From: Acanthochromis polyacanthus
Lineage: Eukaryota; Chordata; Actinopteri; Pomacentridae
Assembly (NCBI RefSeq): GCF_021347895.1
Contig: NC_067120.1
Coordinates: 10,587,361 to 10,651,360, forward strand
Direction of reading: 5' to 3'
DNA: 64,000 bases
A program made the translations under genes and the position numbers. Shown here in pieces: positions 23,732 through 37,900 of this stretch. The first letter of the stretch is position 1. Each line of letters begins with the position of its first letter. The notes beneath the pieces were generated by a model. That model had not been told where the DNA came from. It did not search any database and worked only from the letters and a program-made list of their open reading frames with translations.

Positions 23732-26700
23732 ATGGACGCTGTCATAAAATTCACCAGTCAAAGTCAAGGAAGGGACCGTATATTCAGGTGAGTGGATTGA
23801 TTGCTGTATTTGTGACCTAATTATAAAAACTGAAGGTTTATTTTATTGGTAGAAACACGAAGCTACGAGGTGAGCGTGAAACAAAAGTTGAGTTCTGAAC
23901 TTTCCTCCCTGAAGCTTCTCTCTGTCTGCTTTTAATACTTCAGGGCAACCCAGTATGCATGTGCACTGTCGATATATTTACTCCGAAACCACTCTGAGAG
24001 AAAGGACCTTGTGGCAAAACTTAAAAATCTGGAGACCCACATGAGCGCTGGACGAAAACGTGAGTATGAAGGGAAGGAGGGAAAGGGTCATTCAGTGTCT
24101 ATGGCTGCTGTAATGGAGTCCAGTTCTAAACTAGAACTACTCCCTGTTGGCCTGCAAATATTTATCACGGTTATTTAGACTATTATTGGTCCTTATTTAG
24201 ATGAAGGATTTACCAGATAAAGTGTGAAAATTTAAATGTCCAAGAACCAAATGTAAGCTTAATTTGTTTTAACAGATTGAACAAATTTCCACATTTATTG
24301 AAAGCGAAGAACAGCAGCAAACCCATTTTTACTTGATAAATGCCTCAAATGAACAACTGAGCAATCATAAAAATTCTCAATTTCAGCTAATCACATCTTT
24401 GCCCTCTCAAAAACTGTTCTTTTTATAAAAAATTGCATAATAATAACTCAGGAGAGTCAGGATGAACTCCTACCTGCCCATTCTTTAAAGCCCCGTGACA
24501 CAGGAGCTGAGTCACAGAGAAATGAAATAAAAGCAAAGGCCATTTAACAATCTCCACCTCAGTCCAATTTATTGTCAATTATCCAACATTCTCGGTAGCT
24601 GTTTTTTTCAAGGAAATATGTTTTCATAGAATATAACACAAAATGGCCAAAATGGTGCTTGTTGTGCAAAATACAGAAACGGATCTGCTATTTTTCAAAA
24701 TGTGTCCACACTGCATAGCTCTGACCTCTTCTAGAAAATTACGATAGCAAATGGAGCATTTGTGTGTTTACTTGTATCCATAAATATATGGCATTTGCTT
24801 TGTGAATAGCAGCGAGACCTTTTACACTGAAGGTCGATATGCATTTCATAAAAGCATGTTTGCTTTTTATGCTGTTTGTGTAGAAACCCTCCATACATCA
24901 TAGCACTACCACATTGCTATAAATGACATTTATTTGCCACTCTTTTTAAAGTTAATTGAATATTCAATGATAGATTTCCAGGTTATCAAAATGTATCTCC
25001 GTGACTACTGATGCGTACAGGTATTTGTTAAAAACACAGTGTCAGAACGAAGAAATTCAACCTCATACACAACATATTGAACAAGCAATTAACAGTTTAC
25101 AGAACATGTTTGTGGATGATGTTGCAAAAAGTACTACGATCACATGCGTTCCTACCTTTTAAAAGTGTGATCCCTCATAGCTGGACTTATTTGGAGAACA
25201 GTCAGGGGAAATTTCAACAAGCTGAGGATACATTAAATATTTTGTTTTCTCTTTGCTATTCATATCCATTCAGCCCATGGGCTTAGAAGAGGCTTTTTGT
25301 GGCAACATCGAACTCTGTCTGTAGCTTTTTGTTTTTCCCCGCTGTGAGCTGAGATGAGCACTGTAAGGGTGCACTGTCTGCTGATATGTGGACTGCCTGA
25401 GACCGCTCACAGACAAGTTCACTTTAGATTCCAGAGGGAATATGGAAACTTTTTGAACTTTGTGGCTTTAGAATGAAGTCAGAATTTTCAGAGACTGACT
25501 CGACACAAGCTTTACATGGAAATGAAAGACATGGCAATGCCTTAGAGCAGGGCCCGGGGAAAAAGACCTTGTGCCACTTGGTTTTGTTGCAGTCGAGCTG
25601 AAACAAGGCCAAAAGCCGGGCCACAGAGAACCAGACCTGGCTCTGTCAGAAAAACACTTAATTATCTAGTCTCTGCACCAGAGCTGAAGCCATGGCGCTC
25701 TGCTGCCTCTGTGTTCGGCCTGCCTGGAAAAGTGATGGGTGAAGGAGACATTCATGTTTCACAGTTTAACAATGAAGCTTTTAGGAAGATTTGCCTGTAA
25801 CATGATGTCTGAAGGGTTCACAAAGCAAAGTTTGAAAGGAAGAGCCTGAACCAGAAAATGGAGTGAATGGAGATCTTCACGTCTTTCCCTCAGAGTGACA
25901 GATATTACAGATTTGTAGCTGATTGATTTCTTTATTTTGGCGTCATACACACATGGGTTTACAAGACACCAATACACTGGCATTGCAGAAATACATCCAA
26001 AATGCACAATATTCTGCTGCTCAGTTCTCAGACAAATTATGTTGCCTTTTATCCCAGGCCCGACATGACAAAGATTCCTCTTCTAAAACATAACTCTATA
26101 TTTTTTTTCATGGTCATCCAACCAAAAGAGATCAAAATAAACAGAGGATATTTTACTGAAAAGTACCATACCTCTCTGATATCTTCATATACAGGACAGT
26201 AAAACATAAAACAAACGTTGTCATCAACCTTCACCTAAATTACACAGAAAACAAAGTCTGTCCTTCTCTGTAGTAGCATTAAAGCTAATGGTAATGTTCC
26301 TGAGTGTAATTGTGCACACAGGGATCTGTCTTTTGCTTAAATTATACTTCACATAAGGTTCCACACTGTAACTGTCCTTTATAAGACAATAAGTTAGGAA
26401 TTTTGGTGTGTATCAAATATAAACAAACCATTTTTCTCTAAACCAAAACAATCATAATTCTCCTCATCTCCTGAATACGAGTTATTCAAATGAAATACAG
26501 CTTTTAGCTCATTAGCACAGGGGTAACAATTGGAGATGCCCCAATTGAATATCTTTTTTTTTTGTCAGTCTCTGATTGGACATTTTCACCATTTGGCATT
26601 TATGTCTGATGTTTGGAGGTTCCCATCCCACATCTCCAGTAATTGCCAAAACTGAACTAAATCTATGGACTTCCAGAAATGATCAGAACTCTCTATGATG

Positions 26701-27555
26701 CACTGCGTTACAACTTGTATGTTCCCGGAAGTCCCAAACACCAGAAACATAGTCAGCCACCAGACAGCCACATAGACTCTATAGTCATGTATAAGTATGG
26801 AATCCTAGATTACCACAGCGCTTAACTTTGTTCAGTACAGATGCCAGAGCTTGTAGTTTAGTTTAATGTAGCTTAACTGTAGCTTAACTGTCTCTTTGCA
26901 GTCCAACATTATGAAATGTTGACCTGACATTTCATATTAAATTGATTACTGCTCTAATGCGCTTTTATTTCTTCCTCCTTTGTCAGTGTTCAGGCTGGGA
27001 AACACGGCAAATTCCATTGAGGCTGCTAAGCGAACCATGCAACTCTCTGACCGAGTGCTGTCCCTGTGCCTCACCGCGGCCAACATCACCCGCGCCCTCT
27101 ACTTTTTCTGTGACAATGTACTGTGGGCCAGAAGCGTCGGCCTTCTCCGCAATATCGACAAGGAACGCTGGAGCGTAAACGCCTCTCGCTGCTACTTCTA
27201 CTCGCTAGTTATGAATCTGACCAGAGACGTTTATGTCGTTCTCCGGTTGATGCTTCAAAAAGCAAGAGATAAACGCTGCCGACAGAAAATGGATCAGCAT
27301 CTCAGTGAGAGTCCTGAAGTCGCTGAAGCTGTCATTCCTCAGCTGGATGCTTTTATCTTCCTGCTTTTGGAATCCTTCAAATCAGATCCAGCTCTTGCCT
27401 TGGACACTCTGAAGAACATTTGTGACCTCTTCATTCCCTTAGATAAGTTGGGCATATACCAGTCGCACGGAGGAGTGATTGGATTCTGTGGTCTGATGTC
27501 GTCACTGATTGGGATCCTCACCCTCGCGCGGCCCACGTTAAGAATCAAACCATAA
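23732..27555 (+). CDS. pex11a: Peroxisomal membrane protein PEX11 (PEX11A-like), complete in three exons
   Basis: PEX11 proteins sit in the peroxisomal membrane and drive elongation and fission of peroxisomes. Coding exons are 23732-23787, 23944-24059 and 26987-27555. All have GT/AG borders and the split codons AG+G and C+TG join in frame. The product is 246 residues; human PEX11A is 247. It starts MDAVIKFTSQSQGRDRIFRATQY, matching the PEX11 N-terminal amphipathic region. It then shows SAGRKLFRLGN at the exon 2/3 junction, DNVLWARSVGL mid-protein, FIPLDKLGIY and a final hydrophobic segment (GLMSSLIGILTLA) followed by LRIKP. N-terminal residues look like the alpha form, while CDNVLWA and FIPLDKLG look like the beta form, so alpha versus beta needs a tree. 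The start has no upstream in-frame alternative in the exon. Exon 3 carries about 75% of the protein. Confidence 0.92.
24060..26986 (+). other. PEX11 intron 2
   Basis: A 2.9-kb AT-rich intron between GTGAGT and TTTGTCAG. It contains no recognised exon or named repeat. Open frames in it are short and unconvincing. Confidence 0.7.
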
Positions 27556-30500
27556 CAAGGGTGAAGATAAACTCTGCTGACTATCTACTGATAAAAGGGT
27601 TAATAATGATAAGTGTTGAAAGGATTTAGTGTCATGTAGCCGAAGCTGTAAACCTTAACTGGTGAAATGAGGCAATACATGACAGGGGCATTTGGTAGCA
27701 TTTTTGCTTTATTTGTTTTACATCAAACTCAAGTCAGCAATAACTGAAGTGCTTGCAATTTTCTACAAATACAGAATTTAACTGGTTTGTACTGATTTTT
27801 TTTATTAACTTTAAAACTCTTTTTTCAAAGGGAGCAAACCAAATTGGTATAATATCCTTGTGCATTATTTTGTATTGTTATGTTTGTATTAGAAGATCCA
27901 AGCCTTGACTGTTTTACATTCCTGTTTTCTACAACACCACACAAAACACTAGCAGTTTAGTATTTTACTTCCAAATCAAGGGCTCTTTGCTGATGCAAGT
28001 GTTGGCATCTACTTTTGAAAAGTGTTTCTCTGGGATGTGTTTGTCACTTTAACTTGAACTACCTTTCTCCGCTCTCTACTTTGTGATAAAAATCCTGTAG
28101 AGTGGAGAGATGAATAAGCTGCTTCTCAGTCAAATGTGCTGTCTGAGGTAAAAATCATTTGGAGATTTCCAGGGATGTCATACGTGTTTTTAATATTTCA
28201 TTCTCATTTAAAGAATGGAGTTTGGCTGTGAGTCGAGTAATTTAAAGACGGTACTGAGAATATGGAAAATGTGGAAATAATCTGTCAGATTCTTAATATA
28301 TTGTTCAACAATTGGATGCTTGTGTGTTTTGATCTTTATGACACAGAGAAAGTGCTTCAGGGTATAAACCCAAAAACCTTCAAATTCCCTGAGTAAATGT
28401 TACGGAAAGTTCACAGTAGCGTCATCCAGTTCAGATGACTGAATAATTTCACTCTCTCGGTTGATTGAAAGGTCAGTAAAACACTATTTAATGAACAGAA
28501 AAGTGAGTTAAAATTGTGCTTTTTACAAACTGCGTGTTTTGCATTTAAACGATGTTAATGTGTGAGCACTGACTGCTGAAAAACATTTAAGAAACGGAGT
28601 AACACTGCCCTCTTGGGGCAACATGACACCTTGCTGAATTGAAAAGAGCTTTATTTTTCAATTTCACTGAGACAACAATACACTTTTTTTTGAAAGCTTT
28701 TCTTGAGAGGATGACATGATAAAGCATCCATCAAATTTTGCAAAAATATATTCCATTTCCCTTTCACCGTACTTTGAGTTTTGCTGTGAAAAGAATGAAC
28801 AAACTATGCAGAGATGAATCCCATAAAAGAACATACAAAGCAATAAATAAAGGAAGTTGTTCTCCTACGTAGATCAAATGCAGTAATTTGAAGTAGAAAC
28901 AAATGCTTGATTTCACATTTCCATTGAGGAGGAATTTTCTCTTGTACCAACAAACCAAACTGTATGAAATATGTGGGAACGGTTTGAAATTCAAACAAAA
29001 TCCAGGCCATTATTTCAAATGCACATGGAAGCAAATATTAAGTGAATGATGATTGGTGTCCTGGAAAGCATGTGAGTCTTACAAGGGCAGTTTTTCATAG
29101 CTGGAAAAATGATCAAATTAAATAGAAGCCAGTGCCAGTACAGTTTATACTTTTTACAAGGCATCTGAGATAAACAGGAAACGAAGAGCAAAGCACTTTG
29201 AAAAGTTACAACAGTGTTAAACTACAGATGTGTAAATACTGTTGGCCCAAGGTTTTTTTTTCTTATTGTTTGATTCCCCCCCCCCCCCCAGAATACCAAT
29301 AATAGATACATGCAGAATCATTCTGCTTTGTGAATGAAAAGGCACCTTCAGTAGTTAGCTCCTGCAACAGTTAAAAAAAAAGACAAAAGATGACAATTAG
29401 CACTTGAAAAGCCCCTTTTATCAGGGGTGTGGCATCCCAAAAACACACAAATGGCACAATTATCTTTATCATCCTGTAATTAGACGGATATTTTGCCCAG
29501 GGAGTGTCGACCGTGATACATTTGACTGATCAGTATTACTTAAGTGGTAAATGGGAAGCCCTTAAATTGAAATATTTAAGTCAATTGTTGTTTCATCATT
29601 AATGATCGAAAATGTTTCAGTACCTCACTAGTTTGAATATGAGGCAAAGTACAAATTGCCCTTTAATACAAGTGAACCTGTTTACTATCAGTACCAGAAT
29701 AAAGCACACAGGTGTTAGAATCATAACGATAACAGGTCATGAGACAATATTAAAACACTTCTGTCGACGTACCGAAGCTTTAAAAAGTCCTGTCTTTTTA
29801 GCTTTGGTAATATTTAACACTCAAAACTGGCAAACACTTCCTGGGCTTACAATGGTCAATGTTCCAATAGTCAGTGCTGATAACTATTCCTTTCATATGT
29901 GCCAAGACAGAGTAGCGGCTGCTCGTCTCAAATCCTTCAAACACACCAAAGCACTACATGTAAAATGTTGATTTGATTGCAAAAAGAGCTGCTAACTATG
30001 TGACGATAAAACCACCGAGCATTTGCACTGAGCGCGTTGATTTGTAACCATTTCTGCAAAGATTTTTTTTTTCTTTTGACAGAGGTGCTTGATAGGATTG
30101 GACAGTGAATTAAATTCCTGTACAGTTCATGATTATCTGACAGATAATGAGACAACAAATGAAGCAAAAAAAGAAAAAGATTAAGACATAAATTGGAAAA
30201 AAAAAACCTAGAAGAACACAGCTATCCAGTAACTAAACTTTCCTTCAAACTAAGAGACATTTACAGAGATGATGTGAGAACGTTGAACTGTGCAGGTAAA
30301 ACCAAGGACATTTCAGAACAGAGGTACCAGAACCATGGAAATGTTTGACATACAGTACATGTCAAGGCAAAAAATAACAGCTTCATTCTCTCATTTTAAG
30401 CCATTATTAAGACAACAGTTGTGAATACAGCTACACTGATGCAAATGTCCAGAGAACACTGAAATTCGATCACTAATTCCTACGTCAGGCCACGGCTAAT

Positions 30501-31915
30501 TAAAGTGAAATAAAGATTACAGGTTGTGGTTAATCGGATGCACCTCGTTGGGTACAAACAATTCAACAAAGTCTCTAATGAGTCTAAAAGCCCCGCTAGC
30601 AGCCCCCTAAAGGTCAGCCCACTCCTTCCACCTCACCGAACCAAAGTGGTTTAAGTGAGCGGGGCCACAGCGCCGTCCTCCCTGTGGGGTTTGTTAAAGG
30701 CATTTCTATCACATTCAGCAGAATAACATCCAAATGTAACACGCACTGAAGTGAATTATTGTTGCTCAACCAAAATCCCACATTAAACATCAAGACTTTA
30801 AGAGAAGTAAAATCATAGTAAATAAAAATGTACTGACGAGACTGATTACTGAGATAAATACCCTGTAAGCTCTTTAAACTGAATGGAATATTGAAAAGCT
30901 TTCGATCATAGAGCGATCTTTAATTAATCATCTACAGCGTAAACACGGCGTGATTACTGTCATGCGGTATTATCCGTAAACCAAAAGACTTGAGAGTCGA
31001 TAACGCTGTTTTTATGACATAATAAAAAGGCAGTTCATGGTTCTGTAGGCTACATGTGGGTGAAATTGACACGAACGGTGCACGAGCACTATTTTGAAAC
31101 CAGAGTTACAGTACTGTGAGGAGTCGTTTTGTGGAATTTCAGCATTTCTCAGAAATTAAGCAGGACGTTTGTTGAAAGCTACACGATAAAATTCCTTACA
31201 ATAAAAGCCAGAGAAGCTGTTCAAACCATTAATGCTGAGTGAGAACAACAAGGAGCACGTTTTGAAATTGTGAAATAACTTCTCATGTCACGCTTTAAAG
31301 AGCTTTATGTCAGATATGAGTCAACTTTTGTGTCCTCGACAAATTTTGCTAAGAGTTAGGATCCAGTCTGAAGAGAGATATACTGTTCATTACTGTCCAT
31401 ATGTGATCTTTTACTTATAACTTCTGAATAATTGATGTGATTGAATATGTTATGTCATTATTTCACTTTCTGTTAGTGAAAAGCAAATAGAGAAATTCCT
31501 CTGTATTTAAATATAAAGACTTTAGTAGCATTTGTTTACCCCTAAGATTGATTGTACCATCACTTTAATACTTAAAAATCAACACTTTTACTCTGACAAG
31601 GTAAAGGATATCATAAAAATGCAATTAGGCAGGAAGGATCACATCTGTCAGCTTTCACTGTGTCTTCTGACCATTTTACAGCAGAACAGAATCCAGCCGT
31701 TACAGCGATAATCGTAGCTGAAAACCGCAGTGTTAAAGGGTAACATTTGATCACGAGTCGGTGGTCTCAGCCTCGCTCCTCCATTCCATTAACACTCCGA
31801 GGAGTAAAGTGAATAGTGTCTCAGGGCCTTCAGGACCCAGCTGAGCCGTCTTTTGGTCCATTAGGAGTCTTTTGGTCCAGTTGTATTCCACCCTGCTGAG
31901 GGCAGAGGCCAGTCA
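27556..31915. other. Convergent intergenic region with the 3' UTRs of PEX11 and ELL
   Basis: The two genes end facing each other 4.4 kb apart. A plus-strand AATAAA lies at 28842-28847. A minus-strand AATAAA appears as TTTATT near 28650, inside GAGCTTTATTTTTC, so long convergent 3' UTRs could overlap. GC-richer patches at 30580-30700 and 31690-31910 may be ELL 3' UTR. A C run lies at 29276-29290. No coding exon is seen. Confidence 0.45.
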
Positions 31916-34900
31916 CTAGGAGAGTTCCTGTGATCGGTCATAATCTGTGATCAGGCCTTTGATATGCGACAGTTTCTTATGGAGATACTCGCATCGCTTC
32001 TTCTCTTCCCTGTATCCAGGAAACCTCTGAGAGAGAGAGAGAGAGAACGAGATGCCAGTGAGCCTTTAGTACCTTAGATTTCAATCAACATGGTGGACCT
32101 TATGTAAGAAAATTTTTGTATTCGTGCTTGAGTGGCTTCACTAAACTCTCTTACTGGAAAACCTGATGGATGCCATCTGTTAACAAGATGCTGCTCATCC
32201 AACTAATACCGTAATAATACAGCTACTAATGCCATGTCAGCAATTAAGAAGGGATGGTTTGACATAAGGATGCCACACGCCTTAGTGAAGCAAAACACTC
32301 AATCATTAACACGTTTAGAGGCATGACATGATAGATGATAATAAATTAGATTACCGGTGATGTTTAGCTGACAGGTGCTTTAACGGACGACGTTTACGTC
32401 GATAGTGAGCTGCATTTAAAACCTTGACAGATGCAGAGCTTTCAAATTAACTACTGAACTGCATAAATTATGTAGCAATAATAATGTCAATGGAATCAGA
32501 ACAGAAAGATTGTTTAATCTTTTAGTGAATGGGCAAACCATGATGTATGTGAAACTGATGCGCTGAACGGTATTTATTTCAACCCTCTCTCTTGCTCTTG
32601 TCACATTTTTCCTCACTGTGAGATATTTTTTACTGCAATATAAAGTCCTGCGCTTCTATGGAAGCAACACAACCATGGCTAGAAGTAGAGAGAACTCATA
32701 AAATATGTTGGCACACAGTTGTAATGCCATAAATCATCAAAAAATAAAAACCTTTTTGGATTTTTTCTTTCACAAAAACCTGGACTTTTCCAAGCACCCA
32801 CAGGTGATACCAATACTGGAAAAAATGGTGGCTTCACAAACTATAGATATTTTTTTTGTCCTCATAGGTTTTTTTGTCCTCATACTCGTACCCTATCTGC
32901 TCTGTGTAAACAGAGTTCAGATGATAAGTCCTTTAATTTGTGTCACATGACTGTTGGTCACAGCTTAGTCAGTCATGGTTTCTCAGTTGTGCTGAGGAGA
33001 TTTTTTTGTATTTTACACAATCTCATTATAACGAATAATTACTTTTTGATTAAATTATAAAAGAGAAACTTAGAATAAAATGATTTTGATGAAATTTCCC
33101 AATAGAAAGCTTAGATTAAAAGCTTAGATTTGGAGAAGTTTCAGCCGAGAAGTTCAAAGACTGTAGGAAAGTACAACATCTCATCATTCTTTCTGTTTTT
33201 ACAAGTTGTGGCTCTGATCATTCATGTAATTTTGGCAATTTTTAAAGATAAAATGCCTTGCCATAAACTTGCCAGCATGTTATGGGGTTCAGATGGTATT
33301 TTTTTTAATGTTTTGTTGATTCCAGTAACACATTTGACTACAAAAAATATCAAGTTAATTAAAGTGTTTATTCTACCTGCTATAGAAAGAGAGAATATCT
33401 CTGCATGACTAAGTAAAACTGGAAAATTGGTCCTTGTTTAAATCCCTTCTATGTGCCACTTAAGCATGAATATTCTGTATAAGTGGTTCTTGCATGAGGC
33501 CCAACAGATATAGCTAGAAGTGCTAGGATTAAATCAGTTAAAATTTTAATAATTCTTACTTTCTTATACTTTCGATACTTCTGTAGTATTTGGTCCTCCA
33601 TAAGCTGCAAAAAATACAAGAGAAAAGGTGTTAGTGTGCCATGTGTCTGCTCTATTTTCTGTTTGGTGTTTTTTGAACAGCTTTCGTCGACTCCCAGTTC
33701 AGACAGTACCTTGTACTCTCGTGTTCCCGGGGAGAGAGTGTTGATCTTTGAGCCCAACTGAACAAACATCTCTGTGATAGTCCCAATCCGGTCATGAAGA
33801 GCTCTGTATTCATCGTACTCCGCACAGAAGTCGTCATTATACTGCTGACGCTGCTCCAGTGCTGTTATGGTGCTATATTTCCTAAAAAAAGAAAGCATTA
33901 GGTTTTAAAGAGCTGCTTTAAAAACAGATCTCTCTCTGAGGGATCTTTAAATGCTAGGTCTTTTCCCACTATTTCCAGCAGATGGCGCTGCATGTCGGTG
34001 GACTGAGAGGCTTGACACGTCACAGATTTAATAACAGCATGATGTGTTGGCCAGATGTATAAATGCAAGACATAAGATCATTTGTTTTCAAAGTAATTCT
34101 CAGTGAAGCTTTGTGACAGCTTATTTAGACACATCTGTTACTTCCCTCTATTTATATGAATGTTTTGAAGCTGAACGTAACCCTTTAGGGACATGTTGGC
34201 GTCTGTTCTTAGTGGGTTCGACTCAGAAGTTTTAACTCCTCACTGACATATTATATCAACAAAGACTGATCTGGTGCACTGATGTAGTGGCAGTTATTTG
34301 GATTTCATTCCAAAGCCATAAATCCCTTCTGGATCTAGGAATATGACATAAATTACCATTAGGGATGTGATGTGTATTTAAACTTACATTAGGTAGTCGG
34401 GCAGTTCCTCTGCTGTGGTTCGATTAACAGGTGGTTTCCCTCCCTCATGGCCTGCAGATAGGAAACACACACAGACACACACGCATATTGAAAAAAGGTT
34501 AAAGCAATTTACCAATGCAAATGCGATAATGTGACCATCATATCAAGGCTGATGGAGTCATTTATCGCTGTCTCCGATAAGAGATCTGATCCAAGGCGAG
34601 CGGTGACGTCAGCAGCACAGAGTAGGAGGCAATGCTGCCTGCTGACTCGCTCGACCGTAGGTCACCCAGCTGTTCCACAGTCAATCATCAACAGACTAGA
34701 GGGCGACAGTGTCAGAGTCCTAACTGCTCTCTCAAATGAAAACATATGAACTGCTCTTTGTGCACTTCCAGAAACAACTACAGCTGAGCATTCTGGATTC
34801 CTTCTTTTTGTTGAATTTAATCTGATCCTTTTCAGAAATCTGCACAAATCATATAAAGATGATTCACGACCGCACAACGGATACATTAAGTGTGACAGAA

Positions 34901-37900
34901 CTTTGAGGAGAAAAGCATTTAATAGTTTTATTGCCATTTACCTTTGAGATTTTCTTGATTCTGCTTCATGTCCGGACTAGTCTCCATCCAGTCTGGTTTT
35001 AAACGCTCTCGCTCCTTGTCTTTGTGTTTTTTGGACCTTTTCTTTTTATGCTGGCCATTGGTGAACTGCTGGTCGGTGAAAATGGAGGTGTCGTTGTGTG
35101 AAGGCTTCGGGCTGGGTGCAGGAGGAGTCGCTTCTATCCTCTCCAGTTTGGGGATAGTAGTAGACCCGGTGAGTTTGTGTGGCGAGTACAGACCGTTGAG
35201 GCTCCTGTGAACGTGATTGTTGGTTTTGTCGAACTCCGCTTTAATCTGTGCACTGGGGTTTCCGTGACTAGAGGAGCTACGAACAGCGTTGGTGCCATAG
35301 TCTGTGTGAGAGGGTGACTGCAGAGGCAGACACTGGTCCAATAGCTTTTGTTTTTTAGGGGTTTGAATGTTGGATGGGTCCAAGGCCAAAGGGCGTTTCT
35401 AGGGGGAAAAAAGAGAACACAGTAAGTGGAAGTGGCCAAAAAATGTCAGTAGTATGTGCATAAATAAACTTTTTAGTTGAGAACTGGATACGAAGATTAA
35501 CACCCTTCTGATATCTGTACACAACTATACACCAATCAGACATAACATTATGACCACCTGCCTAATATTGTGTTAGCCCCCTTATGTCTTCAAAAATGTT
35601 CTGCACCACTGGACATGGACAAGAGGACCTCTCAGGGTGCCCGAGGGGATCTGGTTCCAGGATGTTAGCAGTGGATTTGGGTAATCTGGGTTGTGCAGTG
35701 GGGCCTCTAGGTATCAAAGTTGTTCCACTGCATTCTGTTGATGCTTGATCAGAATGGAGTCGAAGAAACTTGGAGGTCAAAGCAACATCTTGGGTGATTG
35801 TCACGTTCCTCAAGATGTTCCTGATTGTTTGATGTTTTTGTGATTTTGTGGGGTGCATTTTCTTGTTGGGGTAAGCCAGTGACATTTAGGATTTCCATTT
35901 GCATGAAGGAGTGTCCTTGTTCTGGGTTTATTTGGGTGTCTAAGTCTCATCAACATGGATGCCAAAATCCAAGGTTTTCCAGCAGAACACCACATAGTAC
36001 CAATATGATCAGTGTTATTCATTTAACCTGTCAGTGGTCATAATGTTGTTGCCGATTAGTGTAAAGCTACAGTAGTTAACAAAAAGACAAAACAAAAAGT
36101 CAGAGTCTGACATCCTCACCACGCTAATTAACACTTTTTATATTGGTTGTGTCGTTTTTACAAAAACAAAGTGAGAGAATGTAGATGCACAAAGTTCTCT
36201 TTCGTGTTACCTTGAATTCTTGCTGTTGACAAGCACTCCTTTTCCGGAATTAGCCTGGCACAAAACGTGCTCATCTAACCGGATCCAACTACGTATTTAC
36301 TGCATGTGACATGAGAGTGATGCCAGTCATTGCTTTTCACTCTGCACTTTACCCACAATGTAAACTCTTCCTATACGTCCAGAGAGACCCGTATTTAGCC
36401 TCGAGCTTCTTGTTTAATTACACAAAGACGTGAGAAAACCGCATCAAAGTGGTGTGTGTCTGAAAATGAGGAAACGCCCCACTCTTATGAGGAAGAATAA
36501 GTGGGGGGAAATATAAATCATTCAAGGTGAATAATTACCACTGAGAGATTCTTGGCAGGACTGAGATGCGAAGGAGAGTCCCCAGGAGTTTTGTGGAATG
36601 AATGGTTGGACTGGGGACTCTTCAGCTGGCTAGTTTGGAGTGGCTGCAGTTTCCTGAGGAAAGATTAAGAACACAGCACCTTCAATTGGACAGTGACTGC
36701 GAGGTAAATGGCCTGTATGTAGGTCATGAAGCTTGCTTTGGCAGATTTATGAGCAAGAGGATGAGTAATTGTCATGTATTGTGACACGGACACAGAGAAA
36801 AGGCAGAGGACCCAGCCTTTCCACATAAGAAATAGTCATCGGCATTACAAAACTGCCGATCTTTCTGTATTTTTATCAAAGCAGTTTCTGTGATGTTTTA
36901 TTCTGTGTTTCTGGTGATACAATCAACAGGAGGCAACCACAAAGACTGAAGCCAGTCCAGTGGTAAGAACAATAGCAGCAGATTTAACCTCTGTAAGGCC
37001 AAACCCTCTTTTCTGGTAATCTGCTTCCTACAGCTCCTTCCTCAAACAGATGCCACTACCCCCAGTGGAGTTCACACAACCCTCTTAATCATACAGTCAG
37101 TGTGAGTGGAGTTCAGAACCATTAAACATTCTCATGAAACAGTAGTAAATAAGGCCTGAATAAGAAGGACCTTCTCCAACAAATTGAATACAGTATTTAC
37201 AGGCTATCACAGTTTTATCACACTTGGCATACAATTTGATAGCCACAATTGTAAGCTTTTTACACTTAGCAGGGGTGGTGAATGGAGGGGGTTGTTGCAA
37301 TCAGCCAACAAGACTTGAACTTTTTCCAAAGCGCTCATGAAGCACATGGCCTGCATGTTTACTGGCAAGCAGAGGAAATGTACGAGGGGAGGACGCTCAC
37401 CCTGAAAAACTCAGCCTTGCAACTCTGAGCCTTCCATGCTAATGCCATTTGGCAACTCGGTGCAGGGAATATTTTCCTCTGCTTTGATGTGTCCATTAAG
37501 AGATTCATCAGTGCAGAGAAGTAGTCATTTAGAAGCTCCCCTTTCAAAATGATCACAGCAGCCTTCTACATTAATTCACTGGCCTTTCTGTATTAACGCC
37601 AGCGCTGTCACAAAGAATCCATCCCGTAGTCTTCACTGCATTACCTGCCCAAAGAGGCCTCTAAAAGTCTAAAAGGACTTTAAGGTGATCGTTTGACAGT
37701 TCGGGAAATATGCTTAATTGCTTTCTTGCTGAGAGTTATATGAAAAGATGGGCTCTCAAGTCTGTGTGTTAAATATGAGGGTAGAGCCGGCAGATGCTCA
37801 GCGAAGCACAGTTTTCTAGCAGCACCAGCTTTAGAAGTGCTGGTATGTAGATGTTTGATCTGTAGTTAGATCCAGGCCTGCCAGTCTTTATGCTAAGCTA

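Noticed and set aside
33130..33408. 92-codon plus-strand frame in ELL intron 11
   Set aside because: AT-rich hydrophobic frame without family similarity or splice context, antisense to the gene.
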